A stretch of 64,000 bases of DNA from Haematobacter massiliensis (GCF_000740795.1 NZ_JGYG01000001.1:372001-436000), one strand, 5' to 3'; counted from the first letter of the stretch, positions 1 through 9,345 are shown. The notes: generated by a model not told the origin, from the sequence alone. Translations and numbers: made by a program.

Positions 1-141
1 GGCGACATCGGTCGTCAGGGTATTCGTCATCGTCTGCACCGAGATTGGCGCATCCCCTCCGACGAGGACGGCGCCCACGCGGATCTGACGTGATTTGCGG
101 CGGTAGATGTTGCGCCAGGGGCGCACATGGTTGAGCGACAT
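1..141 (-). CDS. ispG: 4-hydroxy-3-methylbut-2-enyl diphosphate synthase, N-terminal part (cut by window edge)
   Basis: Only the first 47 codons are in the window. They begin [11 protein letters not shown] and reach the motif [10 protein letters not shown], which is the N-terminal substrate-loop signature of IspG (GcpE). IspG is the [4Fe-4S] enzyme that converts 2-C-methylerythritol cyclodiphosphate to HMBPP in the non-mevalonate isoprenoid pathway. The cluster-binding C-terminal domain would lie to the left of the window and cannot be checked. The ATG at 141 follows a GAGAG-type ribosome site. The gene lies 50 nt downstream of the RodZ-like gene on the same strand and may be co-transcribed with it. 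The identification rests on a short stretch. Confidence 0.8.
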   Translation of the reverse strand, partial: MSLNHVRPWRNIYRRKSRQIRVGAVLVGGDAPISVQTMTNTLTTDVA

Positions 142-191
142 TCTGCTCTCCTCTCGCACCCCTAGATAGCTGCACCGGGATAGGTCGGCAA

Positions 192-1388
192 CTACTCGGT
201 CGCCTCCGCCATGGCGACAACCTTGGCAAGCGCAGGATCCTTTGCAAGATCGGCAACCTGGAAGCTGGTTTTCAATGCATCAGGGGAGAGCTTCACATTC
301 TTGACAACCTGCGCGCCTGGTGCGGCCGGTCCATAAGTCTCACCGTTCACAGCGAAATAGACGGCCCCCGAATTGCCGGCACGAAGCGTTGCCGGTTCTT
401 CGCTTTGCGGCAGCGGGAACCGTTCACCCGCATCGAGAATCTTTTCGAGAATGATCGTGCCATTCGACGCTTGCACACGGACCCAGGCGGGGCGCACGGC
501 AATGATGGCGACTTCGGGAGCCGCTGCGGCAACGACCTGCGGCAGGGCGACCTCTGGCATCTGAATAGGAATGGGCAGGGGGAGCGCGGCTTCAGCGAGC
601 TGAACGGGAGCGCTCTGCGCCAGAATGCCAGTGGTAGCGGGATCGATGGCAGCAATCGGCCCGTCCCGGCTTTCAATAACGGGGACGTCCAGCGCCTGTG
701 GGCGATAGAGCCTGTCAAATGCCTCGGGCGACGGCCGCACCGGATCGAGCACGGCGGAATCCGCTGTCACCAGCGGCTCGATGCCCGCCAGCGGGTCCAG
801 ATCCGCCGTGACGCCCGGTGACTGATCTACCGGCGAGAGTTGCACACGCTGGATTTGCTGGAGCACGGACCAGCCGCCATACCCCAACCCCGCGATAAGC
901 CCGACCAGCACCAGCACAGAACCAACTGCCCGGGGTTCCACATGGGTGAAAAAGCTCTGCTTGCGCGGAAGGAACTTCGGATTGGGATCGGCCAGCGGAT
1001 CGCGATATTCCTTGCGCGCCTTTCGAATGGGAAGCGGCACAGGCCCGCGAAGGCTCGATGCCTCCGCCGACATGCCATGCGCCACGGTAAAGTTGGCTTC
1101 CGTACAAAACCGTTGAAAAGTCTGCTCCGGGTCCATTCCCAGATATCGGGCATAAGAGCGGACATACCCGGCGATAAAGCTCGGCGCCTCGAACGCTGAT
1201 GCGTCCGTATTCTCTATCGCTGCGATATATGTCGCTTTGATCCGCAACTCACGTTGAACATCCAACAGCGATTTGCCCAGCGTCGCGCGTTCTCCGCGCA
1301 TGATGTCGCCGAGCTTCAGATCGAAGTCGTCAAAACCCTTTGGTCTGCCCACGTCCCCCACCGGGAGTGAAGACCTCCGCCCGATCAT
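192..1388 (-). CDS. RodZ-like membrane protein with cytoplasmic helix-turn-helix domain
   Basis: 398 residues. The N-terminal third holds a Cro/C1-type helix-turn-helix of the RodZ kind (roughly residues 24-95, with [22 protein letters not shown]). A basic linker and one transmembrane helix follow near residues 155-177 ([18 protein letters not shown]). Then come a proline- and alanine-rich periplasmic linker and a C-terminal beta domain of the DUF4115 type (about 300-375). This is the architecture of RodZ, which couples MreB to the elongation machinery. Alphaproteobacterial homologues are often annotated only as helix-turn-helix domain proteins, so the role in rod shape is inferred from architecture. 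It precedes ispG by 50 nt on the same strand. Confidence 0.75.
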   Translation of the reverse strand: MIGRRSSLPVGDVGRPKGFDDFDLKLGDIMRGERATLGKSLLDVQRELRIKATYIAAIENTDASAFEAPSFIAGYVRSYARYLGMDPEQTFQRFCTEANFTVAHGMSAEASSLRGPVPLPIRKARKEYRDPLADPNPKFLPRKQSFFTHVEPRAVGSVLVLVGLIAGLGYGGWSVLQQIQRVQLSPVDQSPGVTADLDPLAGIEPLVTADSAVLDPVRPSPEAFDRLYRPQALDVPVIESRDGPIAAIDPATTGILAQSAPVQLAEAALPLPIPIQMPEVALPQVVAAAAPEVAIIAVRPAWVRVQASNGTIILEKILDAGERFPLPQSEEPATLRAGNSGAVYFAVNGETYGPAAPGAQVVKNVKLSPDALKTSFQVADLAKDPALAKVVAMAEATE

Positions 1389-1508
1389 GCGCTCTGCCCC
1401 ATGCCCTAAAACCTGCTGCCCCAGGTCGATTCGCCTCGCACAGGATGACTTCGACCTTTTGATTATCTCTTAACACAGGACAAGGGGTTTTGCATTAAGG
1501 GAACATCT

Positions 1509-2732
1509 TCAGGCAGAAAGTTCGGCGCGATTCAGCGCGCAATGGGACCAAAGCGCATCCATCGCACGAACAAGCTGATCCATGTCAGACGCGGAATGGA
1601 CCGGGGATGGCGTGAAGCGCAGCCGCTCCGTCCCGCGTGGCACGGTGGGGAAGTTGATCGGCTGGACATAGATGCCGAAATCCTCCAGCAGATGATCCGA
1701 CAGCATCTTGCAGTGCCGCGGATCGCCGACCAGCACCGGAACGATATGGGAGCCGTTGTCCATCACCGGCATGCCCAGCCCGCGCAGCCGCAGCTTCAGC
1801 GCCGCCGCTTTCGCCTGATGGAGATCACGCCGCGCCTGGTCGCCCTTCAGATGCCGCACCGAAGCCGCCGCCCCTGCGGCCACAACGGGCGGGAGTGAGG
1901 TGGTGAAGATGAACCCCGGGGCATAGGAGCGCACGGCGTCGGCCATCTTCGCAGACGTCGCGATATAGCCCCCGAAGACGCCGAAAGCCTTTCCCAGAGT
2001 GCCGTTGATGATGTCGATCCGATGCGCGAGCCCGTCACGCTCCGTCACGCCGCCGCCCCGCGGGCCATACATGCCGACAGCATGGACCTCATCTATATAG
2101 GTCAGGGCGCCGAATTCCTCCGCCAGATCGCAGATCTCCCGGATCAGGCCGAAGTCGCCGTCCATCGAATAGACGGATTCAAAGGCAATGAGGACGGGTC
2201 GCCCCTTCTCCACCCTCTCCAGCAGCGCGCGCAGATGAGCGAGGTCGTTGTGACGGAATACATGACGCTCACACCGGGCGTTGCGGATGCCCTGGATCAT
2301 GGAGGCATGGTTCAGCTCATCCGACAGGATCACCAGACCCGGAAAAAGCGTGGAAAGCGTGGAAAGCGTCGTGTCGTTGGCCACATAGGCGGAGGAGAAC
2401 ACCAGCGCCGCCTCCTTGCCGTGCAGATCGGCAAGTTCGGCTTCCAGCATCCGATGATAGACCGTGGAGCCGGAGATGTTGCGCGTGCCGCCCGAACCCG
2501 CCCCCGCCCCTTCGAGCGCCGCATGCATCGCATCCAGCACGACGGCATGTTCCCCCATGCCGAGATAGTCATTGCCGCACCAGACGGTGATGTCCTTCTT
2601 CGACCCGTCGGGGCGCGTCCAGACCGCCTTCGGGAACTGTCCCTTCCGACGCTCTATGTCGATGAAGGTCCGGTAGCGGCCTTCGGTATGCAGACGACCG
2701 AGGGCTTCGTCGAGGGCCAGTTCGTAGTTCAT
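1509..2732 (-). CDS. hemA: 5-aminolevulinate synthase
   Basis: PLP enzyme that condenses glycine and succinyl-CoA to 5-aminolevulinate, the first step of tetrapyrrole synthesis by the C4 (Shemin) route typical of Alphaproteobacteria. The 407-residue length is that of the family. Visible motifs are the PLP aspartate/histidine strand [13 protein letters not shown] and the lysine loop [14 protein letters not shown] chose the start [12 protein letters not shown] at 2732, 31 codons inside the longest reading frame, because AGGGAG lies 8-13 nt upstream and bacterial HemA proteins begin this way. A 9-bp tandem repeat lies inside the gene (2345-2369) but does not change the family length. The gene is followed at 192-1388 by the RodZ-like gene on the same strand. 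Confidence 0.95.
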   Translation of the reverse strand: MNYELALDEALGRLHTEGRYRTFIDIERRKGQFPKAVWTRPDGSKKDITVWCGNDYLGMGEHAVVLDAMHAALEGAGAGSGGTRNISGSTVYHRMLEAELADLHGKEAALVFSSAYVANDTTLSTLSTLFPGLVILSDELNHASMIQGIRNARCERHVFRHNDLAHLRALLERVEKGRPVLIAFESVYSMDGDFGLIREICDLAEEFGALTYIDEVHAVGMYGPRGGGVTERDGLAHRIDIINGTLGKAFGVFGGYIATSAKMADAVRSYAPGFIFTTSLPPVVAAGAAASVRHLKGDQARRDLHQAKAAALKLRLRGLGMPVMDNGSHIVPVLVGDPRHCKMLSDHLLEDFGIYVQPINFPTVPRGTERLRFTPSPVHSASDMDQLVRAMDALWSHCALNRAELSA

Positions 2733-2895
2733 CCGTCGCTCCCTGGCGGCTTGCTTGGGTGAGGGTAGCCAAGGCCGCCCGTCTCTATTCTCAGAACGAT
2801 CCGCGCGCGCCGGACCGCGGTCCAACCAAAGTCCCGGCCCAGGTTCCTGTCAACCGCCGGAGGCGTGTCCATGGCCAGACTTTGGTCGCAGAGGG
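2733..2895 (-). promoter_or_regulatory. hemA upstream region with possible -35 box and 12-bp palindrome
   Basis: The 163-nt gap between the periplasmic protein gene and hemA has a perfect TTGACA on the minus strand (2853-2848). At 17 nt spacing it is followed by the poor -10 candidate TTTGGT (2830-2825). A perfect palindrome, GGACCGCGGTCC (2812-2823), lies just downstream, where a repressor would act. Both are pattern matches only. No FNR-type TTGAT-N4-ATCAA site was seen. Confidence 0.3.
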
Positions 2896-3474
2896 TCAGT
2901 CCGCCAAGATCACGCGGCAGTCCTCGGCCCCGCCTTTCGCGGCACAGTCCTGAACGGCCTTTTCGCGCGCCCCGGCTCCGGTTGCAATGGCCCAGTGACC
3001 GGTTTCCAATGACCCGGCCAACGCCTTCGGGGCTTTGGCAGGCAGGTAATCCTGTTCGAACGCCGCCGTTGCATCGGTGGAAAGCTGCACCGGGCGGCCC
3101 TTCTTCCAGCCCACGGGAAGGATGTCGCCCACGATGACGCAGGGCTTCGTGCCCTTCTTGCGCCGCGCGTTGCAGGCGGCCAGTGCCGCTTCCCGCGCGG
3201 GCGCGACGGCATGATAATTCGCAGCGGCGAAGGTCGCTTCGGACATCAGCCCTTCATCGGGCGACAAGGCCACGGCACCGTAGTATTTCTGCGTGGCGGC
3301 AACCTGCTCCAGCACCTTGATGTCGCTGGAGGACAGGAAAGGTTGCGCGCCGATGGTCGCCTCAGCCCCTTTCGGGGAGAACAGCGCCCCCTTCGCGACC
3401 GCGCCACCCACCGGCCCCGCTGCCGCAGCGCCGGCAACCAGCGTGAGGGCCGCCGCCATAATCCAGATCCGCAT
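2896..3474 (-). CDS. Secreted protein of unknown function with two cysteine-pair repeats
   Basis: 192 residues, with a signal peptide (MRIWIMAAALTLVAGAAAAG) that predicts a periplasmic location. No recognised catalytic motif. The C-terminal half carries two similar units of the form A-x-E-x-A-x3-C-x6-8-G/C: one is AREAALAACNARRKKGTKPC, the other AREKAVQDCAAKGGAEDC. Each has two cysteines that could form a disulfide. This resembles the small cysteine-containing repeats of DUF4189-type secreted proteins, but I would not assign it. A good GGAGAGGG site precedes the ATG at 3474. It lies upstream of hemA on the same strand with a 163-nt gap, so co-transcription is possible but unproven. Confidence 0.7.
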   Translation of the reverse strand: MRIWIMAAALTLVAGAAAAGPVGGAVAKGALFSPKGAEATIGAQPFLSSSDIKVLEQVAATQKYYGAVALSPDEGLMSEATFAAANYHAVAPAREAALAACNARRKKGTKPCVIVGDILPVGWKKGRPVQLSTDATAAFEQDYLPAKAPKALAGSLETGHWAIATGAGAREKAVQDCAAKGGAEDCRVILAD

Positions 3475-3571
3475 CCGCCCTCTCCATCCTTGGGGAACTC
3501 TGCCGGGGTCGTCTCTGGACAGGGCTGATATGCCTGATAGGGTCCATTCGCAATCGGAAGGAGATACTCCA

Positions 3572-4954
3572 ATGTCACTCGATCAGGACAAGCTGGACGA
3601 GGTGCTCGCCCGGGTAGACGCACAGTTGCCGGATTCGCTCGACCGCCTCATGGAATTGCTGCGTATCCCGTCGATCTCCACCGACCCGGCCTTCGCGGGC
3701 GATTGCAACCGCGCGGCGGACTGGCTTGTCGATGAACTGACGGCAATCGGTTTCGAGGCGTCCAAGCGACCCACCCCGAAGCATCCCATGGTCGTTGCCC
3801 ATTCGGGGAGCAGCGGGCCGCACGTGTTGTTCTACGGTCACTATGACGTGCAACCCGTTGATCCGCTGAACCTCTGGGACCGGGATCCCTTCGATCCGCA
3901 GCTTGAGGATACCCCTGCAGGCAAGGTCATCCGCGGGCGCGGATCGGCGGACGACAAGGGGCAGCTCATGACCTTTGTCGAGGCCTGCCGCGCCTGGAAA
4001 GCAGTGACGGGAACGCTGCCGGGTCGCCTGACGATCTTCTTCGAAGGGGAGGAGGAATCCGGCTCCCCCTCCCTCGTGCCCTTCATGAAGGAGAATACGG
4101 AGGAGCTGAAGGCGGACATCGCGCTCATCTGCGATACCGGCATGTTCGGCGACACGCCCGCCATCGTGACCCAGCTTCGCGGCCTGGTCGGGCAGGAAGT
4201 GATCCTGACCGGCGCGGACAAGGATCTTCACTCTGGCTCCTTCGGGGGTATCGCGATCAACCCGATCCGTGTTCTGGCGGGCATCATCGCGGGGCTGCAC
4301 GACGAAAACGGCCGCATCACCCTTCCCGGTTTCTATGACGGGGTGCCGGAACTGTCAGACGAAATGCGCGCCCAATGGCAGCGGCTTGCCTTTGACAGCG
4401 CGGATTTTCTTGGGCAGGTCGGCCTGTCCGTACCTGCAGGCGAGACCGACCGGACCCCGCTGGAGATGATCTGGTCCCGCCCCACCTGCGAGGTCAACGG
4501 CATCTCGGGCGGTTACGAGGGCGCCGGTTTCAAGACCGTTCTGCCGTCGAAGGCCTCGGCCAAGATCAGCTTCCGTCTGGTCGGCACGCAGGATCCGGCG
4601 AAGATCGTGGAAGCATTTCAGGACTATGTCCGCTCCCGCCTGCCGGCAGATGTAAAGGTGGAATTCAAGGACCACTCCAACTCCCCCGCAAGTCAGGTGC
4701 AGATCTCCAACCCTGCCTTCGAGAAGGCACGCCGCGCGCTGTCGGACGAATGGGAAATCCCCGCCGCCTATATCGGCGCAGGTGGCTCCATTCCGATTGC
4801 GGGATACTTTCAGAACATCCTGCAAACCGATCCGATGCTCATCGGTTTCGGCAAGGATGACGACCAGATCCATTCGCCGAACGAGAAATATGACCTTGAG
4901 AGCTATCACAAGGGCATCAGGAGCTGGGTACGGATACTTTCGGCTCTTACCTGA
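3572..4954 (+). CDS. M20 family metallo-dipeptidase
   Basis: 460 residues of the M20/M25/M40 zinc peptidase family (dipeptidase subgroup). Metal and catalytic motifs are in order: LFYGHYDVQP (H90 and D92), RGSADDKGQ (bridging Asp), EGEEESGS (catalytic Glu-Glu), the dimerisation-domain motif HSGSFGG, and the C-terminal metal histidine in DQIHSPNEKYD. It probably hydrolyses dipeptides or related N-acylated amino acids in the cytoplasm, since no signal peptide is present. The start MSLDQDKLDEV at 3572 is preceded by GGAAGGAGAT at 3556-3565. The longest frame would add 93 residues of low-complexity sequence antisense to the neighbouring gene and is rejected. It converges with mazG across a hairpin. 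Confidence 0.92.
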   Translation: MSLDQDKLDEVLARVDAQLPDSLDRLMELLRIPSISTDPAFAGDCNRAADWLVDELTAIGFEASKRPTPKHPMVVAHSGSSGPHVLFYGHYDVQPVDPLNLWDRDPFDPQLEDTPAGKVIRGRGSADDKGQLMTFVEACRAWKAVTGTLPGRLTIFFEGEEESGSPSLVPFMKENTEELKADIALICDTGMFGDTPAIVTQLRGLVGQEVILTGADKDLHSGSFGGIAINPIRVLAGIIAGLHDENGRITLPGFYDGVPELSDEMRAQWQRLAFDSADFLGQVGLSVPAGETDRTPLEMIWSRPTCEVNGISGGYEGAGFKTVLPSKASAKISFRLVGTQDPAKIVEAFQDYVRSRLPADVKVEFKDHSNSPASQVQISNPAFEKARRALSDEWEIPAAYIGAGGSIPIAGYFQNILQTDPMLIGFGKDDDQIHSPNEKYDLESYHKGIRSWVRILSALT

Positions 4955-4972
4955 TATTCCTTAGCCTTATGC

Positions 4973-5003
4973 GGCGAAGGTGAAGTGATTTCTCACCTTC
5001 GCC
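4973..5003. terminator. Hairpin between convergent M20 peptidase and mazG genes
   Basis: A perfect 11-bp inverted repeat, GGCGAAGGTGA / TCACCTTCGCC (4973-4983 and 4993-5003), with a 9-nt loop. It sits in the 56-nt gap between two genes that converge, so it can serve both strands. There is no strong U-run on either side. Confidence 0.65.
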
Positions 5004-5010
5004 CACCTGT

Positions 5011-5835
5011 TCAGAGTTTCTCCAGGCGTTTCGCTTCGTTCCAGAGACTCTCCATCTCCTCCAATGTCGCGTCCTCCGGGCGGCGCCCATTGCGCGCAAG
5101 TCCCGCCTCTATCGCGGCGAAGCGGCGCGTGAATTTGGCATTTGCCGCCCGCAGCGCCGCTTCCGGGTCTACCTTCAGGTGACGGGCGAGATTGGCCATG
5201 ACGAAGAGCAGATCGCCGAACTCTTCCTCCACCTCACGCTGGCCAAGCTCGTCCCGCGCCTCTACCAACTCTCGTGACTCTTCAGCCAGTTTCGCCAGAA
5301 CATCCTCCGCCGATGCCCAGTCGAAGCCGACCCGGGCAGCGCGCTTCTGCAGCTTCACCGCACGGAGCAGCGCGGGCAGCCCGAGCGCCACGCCGTCCAG
5401 CACCCCCGTCTCGGCGCGGGCGCTGCGCTCGGCGGCCTTCATGCGCTCCCACTCGACGGTCTGGGTCTCCGCCGTCCTCTCCGGGTCGGGCGTATCGAAC
5501 ACATGCGGATGGCGGGCGACCATCTTGTCCGCGATGGTTTTCACCACGTCGCCGAAATCGAAAAGTCCCCGTTCCCTGGCCATCTGGGCATGAAACACCG
5601 ACTGAAAGAGCAGATCCCCCAGCTCGCCCTTCAATTCTCCCCACGCCTGGCGCTCGATCGCATCGGCGACTTCGTAGGCCTCCTCTATCGTGTAGGGGGC
5701 GATGGTGGCGAAATCCTGCTCCAGATCCCAGGCGCAGCCCGTCTCCGGGTCGCGGAGCCGCCGCATGATCTCCAGCAGGCGCGGCATCCCGCCTTCCGGG
5801 TCCGCCACCAGCCGGTTGCTCGCATCACGGTCCAT
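5011..5835 (-). CDS. mazG: Nucleoside triphosphate pyrophosphohydrolase MazG
   Basis: 274 residues with two MazG domains. The first has the metal-binding EEAYE (51-55) and a following GELGDLL. The second has EESRELVEA and EEFGDLLFV. The protein cleaves (d)NTPs to the monophosphate and pyrophosphate and is thought to clean non-canonical nucleotides. The length matches the two-domain family. The start at 5835 follows GGAGGGCCAG with proper spacing. It lies 54 nt downstream of glnE on the same strand, so the two probably form an operon. Confidence 0.93.
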   Translation of the reverse strand: MDRDASNRLVADPEGGMPRLLEIMRRLRDPETGCAWDLEQDFATIAPYTIEEAYEVADAIERQAWGELKGELGDLLFQSVFHAQMARERGLFDFGDVVKTIADKMVARHPHVFDTPDPERTAETQTVEWERMKAAERSARAETGVLDGVALGLPALLRAVKLQKRAARVGFDWASAEDVLAKLAEESRELVEARDELGQREVEEEFGDLLFVMANLARHLKVDPEAALRAANAKFTRRFAAIEAGLARNGRRPEDATLEEMESLWNEAKRLEKL

Positions 5836-5889
5836 CTGGCCCTCCGCTATTGCCGATGCACCGGGGCATAACCAGAACGGCAGCCCCTC

Positions 5890-8667
5890 TCAACCCAGCA
5901 CGCGATCGGCAACCGCTCCCGCCTGTTCCGCACGGAGCCGAAGCTCCGCGGCCAGCATCTCCAGCGCTTCGGCACCGGTTTCGCGCAGCAAGAACTCCAT
6001 CCCGCCAGCCCCGACGGTCGCAGGATCAAGCGGTCCGTCCGTCAGCAACCGCGCCGCCGCGACCAGTCGCCAGCACAACCGGTAAGAGGCAAGCACCGCC
6101 TCCGCCTCCTCCCGCGACAGGACACCGGTGCGCCGCCCGGCGAGGATCTGCGTTTCCACCCGCCGCGCCGGATCGCCCGCCAGAAGGGCGCAGGTCTGGG
6201 CCAGAAGTTCGATGTCCTGCAGCCGCCCCCGCCCGAGCTTGCCGTCCCATGTGCTGCCAGGCTTGGCCTCCTGCAAGCGGAGCCGCATGGCCTGCACATC
6301 GGCCCGTACCGTCTCACCGCCCGACTTCTCCACCAGAAGTTCCCTGCGGAAGTTCTCGACGTCCAGCGCGAGCTCCTCCCCCCCTGCCAGAACGCGGGCG
6401 CGGGTCTGGGCCAAGTGCTCCCACGTCCATGCCTCCGTCCGCTGATAATCGCGGAAGGCGCCGAGCGAAGTGGCGACAGGGCCTGCGCGACCGGACGGGC
6501 GAAGCCGCATGTCCACCTCATAGAGATGGCCCTCCGCCGTCGGTGCAGAATGCGCGGTGAGCAGCGCCTGCGTGAGCCGGGCGTAATAGGTGCGTGCGGC
6601 GAGCGGCCTCGGTCCCTCCGACATCTCCACCCCAGCGGCGTCATAGATCACGATAAGGTCCAGATCGGAGGCCGCATTCAGCCGCCCCGCGCCGAGGGAA
6701 CCCATGCCCATCAGCACCGCCCCCCTGCCCGGCATCGGACCGTGGCGGCGGGCAAATTCCGCCGTACCGAATTCCCAGACCGCCGACACGACCGCCTCCG
6801 CCAGTTCGGCGTATTGCTGCCCGGATTCAAAGGCGTCGATCAGTGCGCGAAGGTGATGAACCCCGATGCGGAAATGCCACTCCTTCATCCAGCGGCGCGC
6901 GGCATCAAGTTGCCGCTCATAGTCGGTCTCCGTCCCTACGCGCGCCACCAGATCCGCGCGGAGCGCCGCCACTCCCGGCCAGGGGGAGAAGAAGCTGCCG
7001 CCGATCACCGCATCCAGCACCGTCGCATTCCGGGAAAGATAAGCCGCCAGGCGCGGGGCCGTCGCACAGATGTCCACGATCAGATCGACCAGCGTCGGGT
7101 TCGCATCGAACAGAGAGAAGACCTGAACTCCGGCAGGCAGCCCTCGCAGGAAGCTGTCGAACCGGCCCAGGGCCTCCTCTGGATGAGCGGCCCGCTGCAT
7201 GCGGGAGAGGATCTCGGGACGGATACGGGCGAAAAGCTCACGCGCGCGGGCGGAGCGGAGGGCCGGATAGGCAGGCCAGCCGTCCACGACGGCTTGCGCC
7301 TGCGCGCTGAGGGCGGGGCCGCTCGCGGGGACGGAGGGGGTGAAGAAGTCACCTGTCAGCTCCACGACCTCGTCCAGCCGGGCTACGATCTCCGCCCGAA
7401 ACGCTTCGGTATCGCCCGATCCACAGAAGCGGGCCAGTCGGTCGAACCCCTCTGCTGTGACGGGAAGATCATGGGTCTGCGCGTCATTTATCATCTGGAG
7501 CCGGTGTTCCACCTCCCGGTGCTCGCGATAGAGCGCGCATAGCCGGTCAGCCGCCGTCTTTGGTATCCAGCCCTTCGCGGCCAGTGCGGCGAGCGCGGCT
7601 TCCGTGCCGCGCACACGCAGGTCGGGGTCACGCCCGCCGGCGATAAGCTGGCGCGTCTGGGCAAAGAACTCGATCTCCCGGATACCGCCCGTTCCGAGCT
7701 TGAGGTTCCGCCCCTCCAGCGCCAGCGGGCCGCCAAGGCCCCGGTGGTCCCGGATGCGCTGGCGCATCTCCTGAATGTCCTGCACCGCCGCGAAATCGAG
7801 GTTCTTGCGCCAGACGAACGGCCGAAGCGCTTCCAGATATCGCTCGCCCGCCGCGATGTCTCCGGCGCAGGGGCGCGCCTTGATATGGGCCGCTCGCTCC
7901 CAGGTGCGACCTACGCTTTCATAGTATCCGAGCGCCGCTCCCGCAGAAATGCAGACCGGCGTCACCGAGGCATCCGGGCGGAGCCGCAGGTCGGTACGGA
8001 AAACATAGCCATCCTGCGTCGCGTCCGACAGCAGGGAGGTCATCCGTCGCGTGGCTCTGATGAAGGCAGTTCGTGCCTCCGCCGCTTCCGCTCCCGGAAA
8101 GCGTTCGTCGTCGAACAGGCATATCAGGTCGATATCGGACGAATAGTTGAGCTCTCCCGCCCCGGTCTTGCCCATGGCGAGCACGAACATGCCCGCGCCC
8201 CATGCCTCGTCGCCAGGTTTGGCGTCCGGAATGCGACCCCGACGGATCTCATCGGCCACGGCGCTGCGGATCGCGGCCTGCACCGCATGGTCGGAAAGCG
8301 CCGTGAGCGCACCCGTGACTTCGGAGAGCGCCCAGACCCCGCCGAGATCACAGAGCGCCACCAGCAGGGCCACCCGCCGTTTCGCTTGCCGCAACGCCGC
8401 CGCCAGCCCGGCTCCACCAGCAATACCCGCGGCTTCGACGGCAGAGAGCTCTGCGCCGAGCACCACCTCTGGCTCCGCATGGGCAATCGTATCGAACCAG
8501 AGGGCCTCCCGCATCAGGAGCCCCGCCAGATAGGGACTGCACCCCGCGGCGCCTTCGATCAGGCGGGACAAGGGTTCCGGCAGTCCTGCAAAAGCAGCGG
8601 CTACATCGGCCCCGCGATCTCGATCATAGGGCAAGGGAAAGCGGCGGATACGGTCGGCGATGCTCAT
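5890..8667 (-). CDS. glnE: Bifunctional glutamine synthetase adenylyltransferase/deadenylase
   Basis: 925 residues, the usual GlnE length. The protein has two nucleotidyltransferase domains: the N-terminal adenylyl-removing half with GELNYSSDIDLICLFD and the C-terminal adenylylating half with GAGRLNAASDLDLIVIYD. Both metal-binding Asp-x-Asp pairs are intact. GlnE adds or removes AMP on glutamine synthetase under PII control, adjusting nitrogen assimilation. No clear Shine-Dalgarno sequence precedes the ATG at 8667. The gene diverges from the YbaK-like gene across about 90 nt. No PII or glnA gene lies in the window. Confidence 0.95.
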   Translation of the reverse strand: MSIADRIRRFPLPYDRDRGADVAAAFAGLPEPLSRLIEGAAGCSPYLAGLLMREALWFDTIAHAEPEVVLGAELSAVEAAGIAGGAGLAAALRQAKRRVALLVALCDLGGVWALSEVTGALTALSDHAVQAAIRSAVADEIRRGRIPDAKPGDEAWGAGMFVLAMGKTGAGELNYSSDIDLICLFDDERFPGAEAAEARTAFIRATRRMTSLLSDATQDGYVFRTDLRLRPDASVTPVCISAGAALGYYESVGRTWERAAHIKARPCAGDIAAGERYLEALRPFVWRKNLDFAAVQDIQEMRQRIRDHRGLGGPLALEGRNLKLGTGGIREIEFFAQTRQLIAGGRDPDLRVRGTEAALAALAAKGWIPKTAADRLCALYREHREVEHRLQMINDAQTHDLPVTAEGFDRLARFCGSGDTEAFRAEIVARLDEVVELTGDFFTPSVPASGPALSAQAQAVVDGWPAYPALRSARARELFARIRPEILSRMQRAAHPEEALGRFDSFLRGLPAGVQVFSLFDANPTLVDLIVDICATAPRLAAYLSRNATVLDAVIGGSFFSPWPGVAALRADLVARVGTETDYERQLDAARRWMKEWHFRIGVHHLRALIDAFESGQQYAELAEAVVSAVWEFGTAEFARRHGPMPGRGAVLMGMGSLGAGRLNAASDLDLIVIYDAAGVEMSEGPRPLAARTYYARLTQALLTAHSAPTAEGHLYEVDMRLRPSGRAGPVATSLGAFRDYQRTEAWTWEHLAQTRARVLAGGEELALDVENFRRELLVEKSGGETVRADVQAMRLRLQEAKPGSTWDGKLGRGRLQDIELLAQTCALLAGDPARRVETQILAGRRTGVLSREEAEAVLASYRLCWRLVAAARLLTDGPLDPATVGAGGMEFLLRETGAEALEMLAAELRLRAEQAGAVADRVLG

Positions 8668-8759
8668 GGCGCGAAGGTGCTTCGGCAGCAGGTCCGGGTC
8701 AACCGGCTTGTGGAGGCGCAGGCGAGCCGCGATAGTCGCGTGACATGAAGGGAGACATC

Positions 8760-9230
8760 ATGAGCAAGAGCCTCGCACGGGTGGTGGCCGCCCTCGAAGC
8801 CGCCGGAGTGGAAACCGAGGTCAAGGAAATGGCCGCGGAGACGCGTACCGCCGAACAGGCCGCTGCGGCCGCTGGATGTGCAACTGATCAGATCGTCAAG
8901 TCGATCATCTTCCGGGGAAACGAAAGCGGCGAAGTGCTGTTGTTCCTGACGGCTGGCGGCAACCGGGTATCGGATGAGAAAGCCTCCTCTCTGGCCGGTG
9001 AGCCGCTGGGCAAGGCCGATGCCGCCCTGATCCGGGAGCGGACGGGTTTCGCCATCGGCGGCGTATCGCCCGTCGGTCATCTGCTGCCAGTGCGAAGCTT
9101 TCTCGACCCCCGCCTGATGGAGTTCAGCCAGGTCTGGGCAGCCGCGGGCACACCCCGCCACATCTTCGCCATCCATCCGGAGACATTGGCGCAGATCACC
9201 GGAGCGGAGCTCGCGGATTTCGTCTTCTGA
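8760..9230 (+). CDS. YbaK/EbsC-family aminoacyl-tRNA deacylase
   Basis: 156 residues. The YbaK fold is recognised from the lysine motif DQIVKSIIFRG, the strand ADAALIRERTGFAIGGVSPVG and the C-terminal GTPRHIFAIHPETL. Proteins of this family hydrolyse mischarged tRNA, for example Cys- or Ala-tRNA(Pro), in trans. Substrate specificity cannot be read from sequence. I prefer the start MSKSLARV at 8760 to the ATG at 8745, because AAGGGAGA at 8748-8755 then sits at normal spacing. The gene is divergent from glnE. Confidence 0.85.
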   Translation: MSKSLARVVAALEAAGVETEVKEMAAETRTAEQAAAAAGCATDQIVKSIIFRGNESGEVLLFLTAGGNRVSDEKASSLAGEPLGKADAALIRERTGFAIGGVSPVGHLLPVRSFLDPRLMEFSQVWAAAGTPRHIFAIHPETLAQITGAELADFVF

Positions 9231-9250
9231 CGACAGCGTGACCTGCTAGA

Positions 9251-9325
9251 TGTAAATTAGTTTTACATTACTCTTGACCGGGAGGGGCAGAGTGACGATC
9301 TTTCCCAATGTGAAAAGCGTTCACA
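9251..9325 (+). promoter_or_regulatory. Twin 17-bp palindromes flanking a possible promoter
   Basis: Two operator-like sites of identical geometry lie before the DUF2852 gene: TGTAAATTAGTTTTACA (9251-9267) and TGTGAAAAGCGTTCACA (9309-9325). Each has 6-bp arms and a 5-bp spacer, and both read TGT-N11-ACA. A TTGACC -35 candidate (9274-9279) lies between them. With a weak -10 near 9297-9302, the second site would cover the transcription start. The T-N11-A core would suit a LysR-type regulator; the spacing differs from the TGT-N12-ACA of PpsR. The regulator is not in the neighbourhood. Confidence 0.5.
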
Positions 9326-9345
9326 TCAAGACAGGAGACCCGAAG

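Noticed and set aside
9251-9325. PpsR/CrtJ sites before DUF2852
   Set aside because: PpsR sites are TGT-N12-ACA; both palindromes here have N11 and no photosynthesis genes are near.
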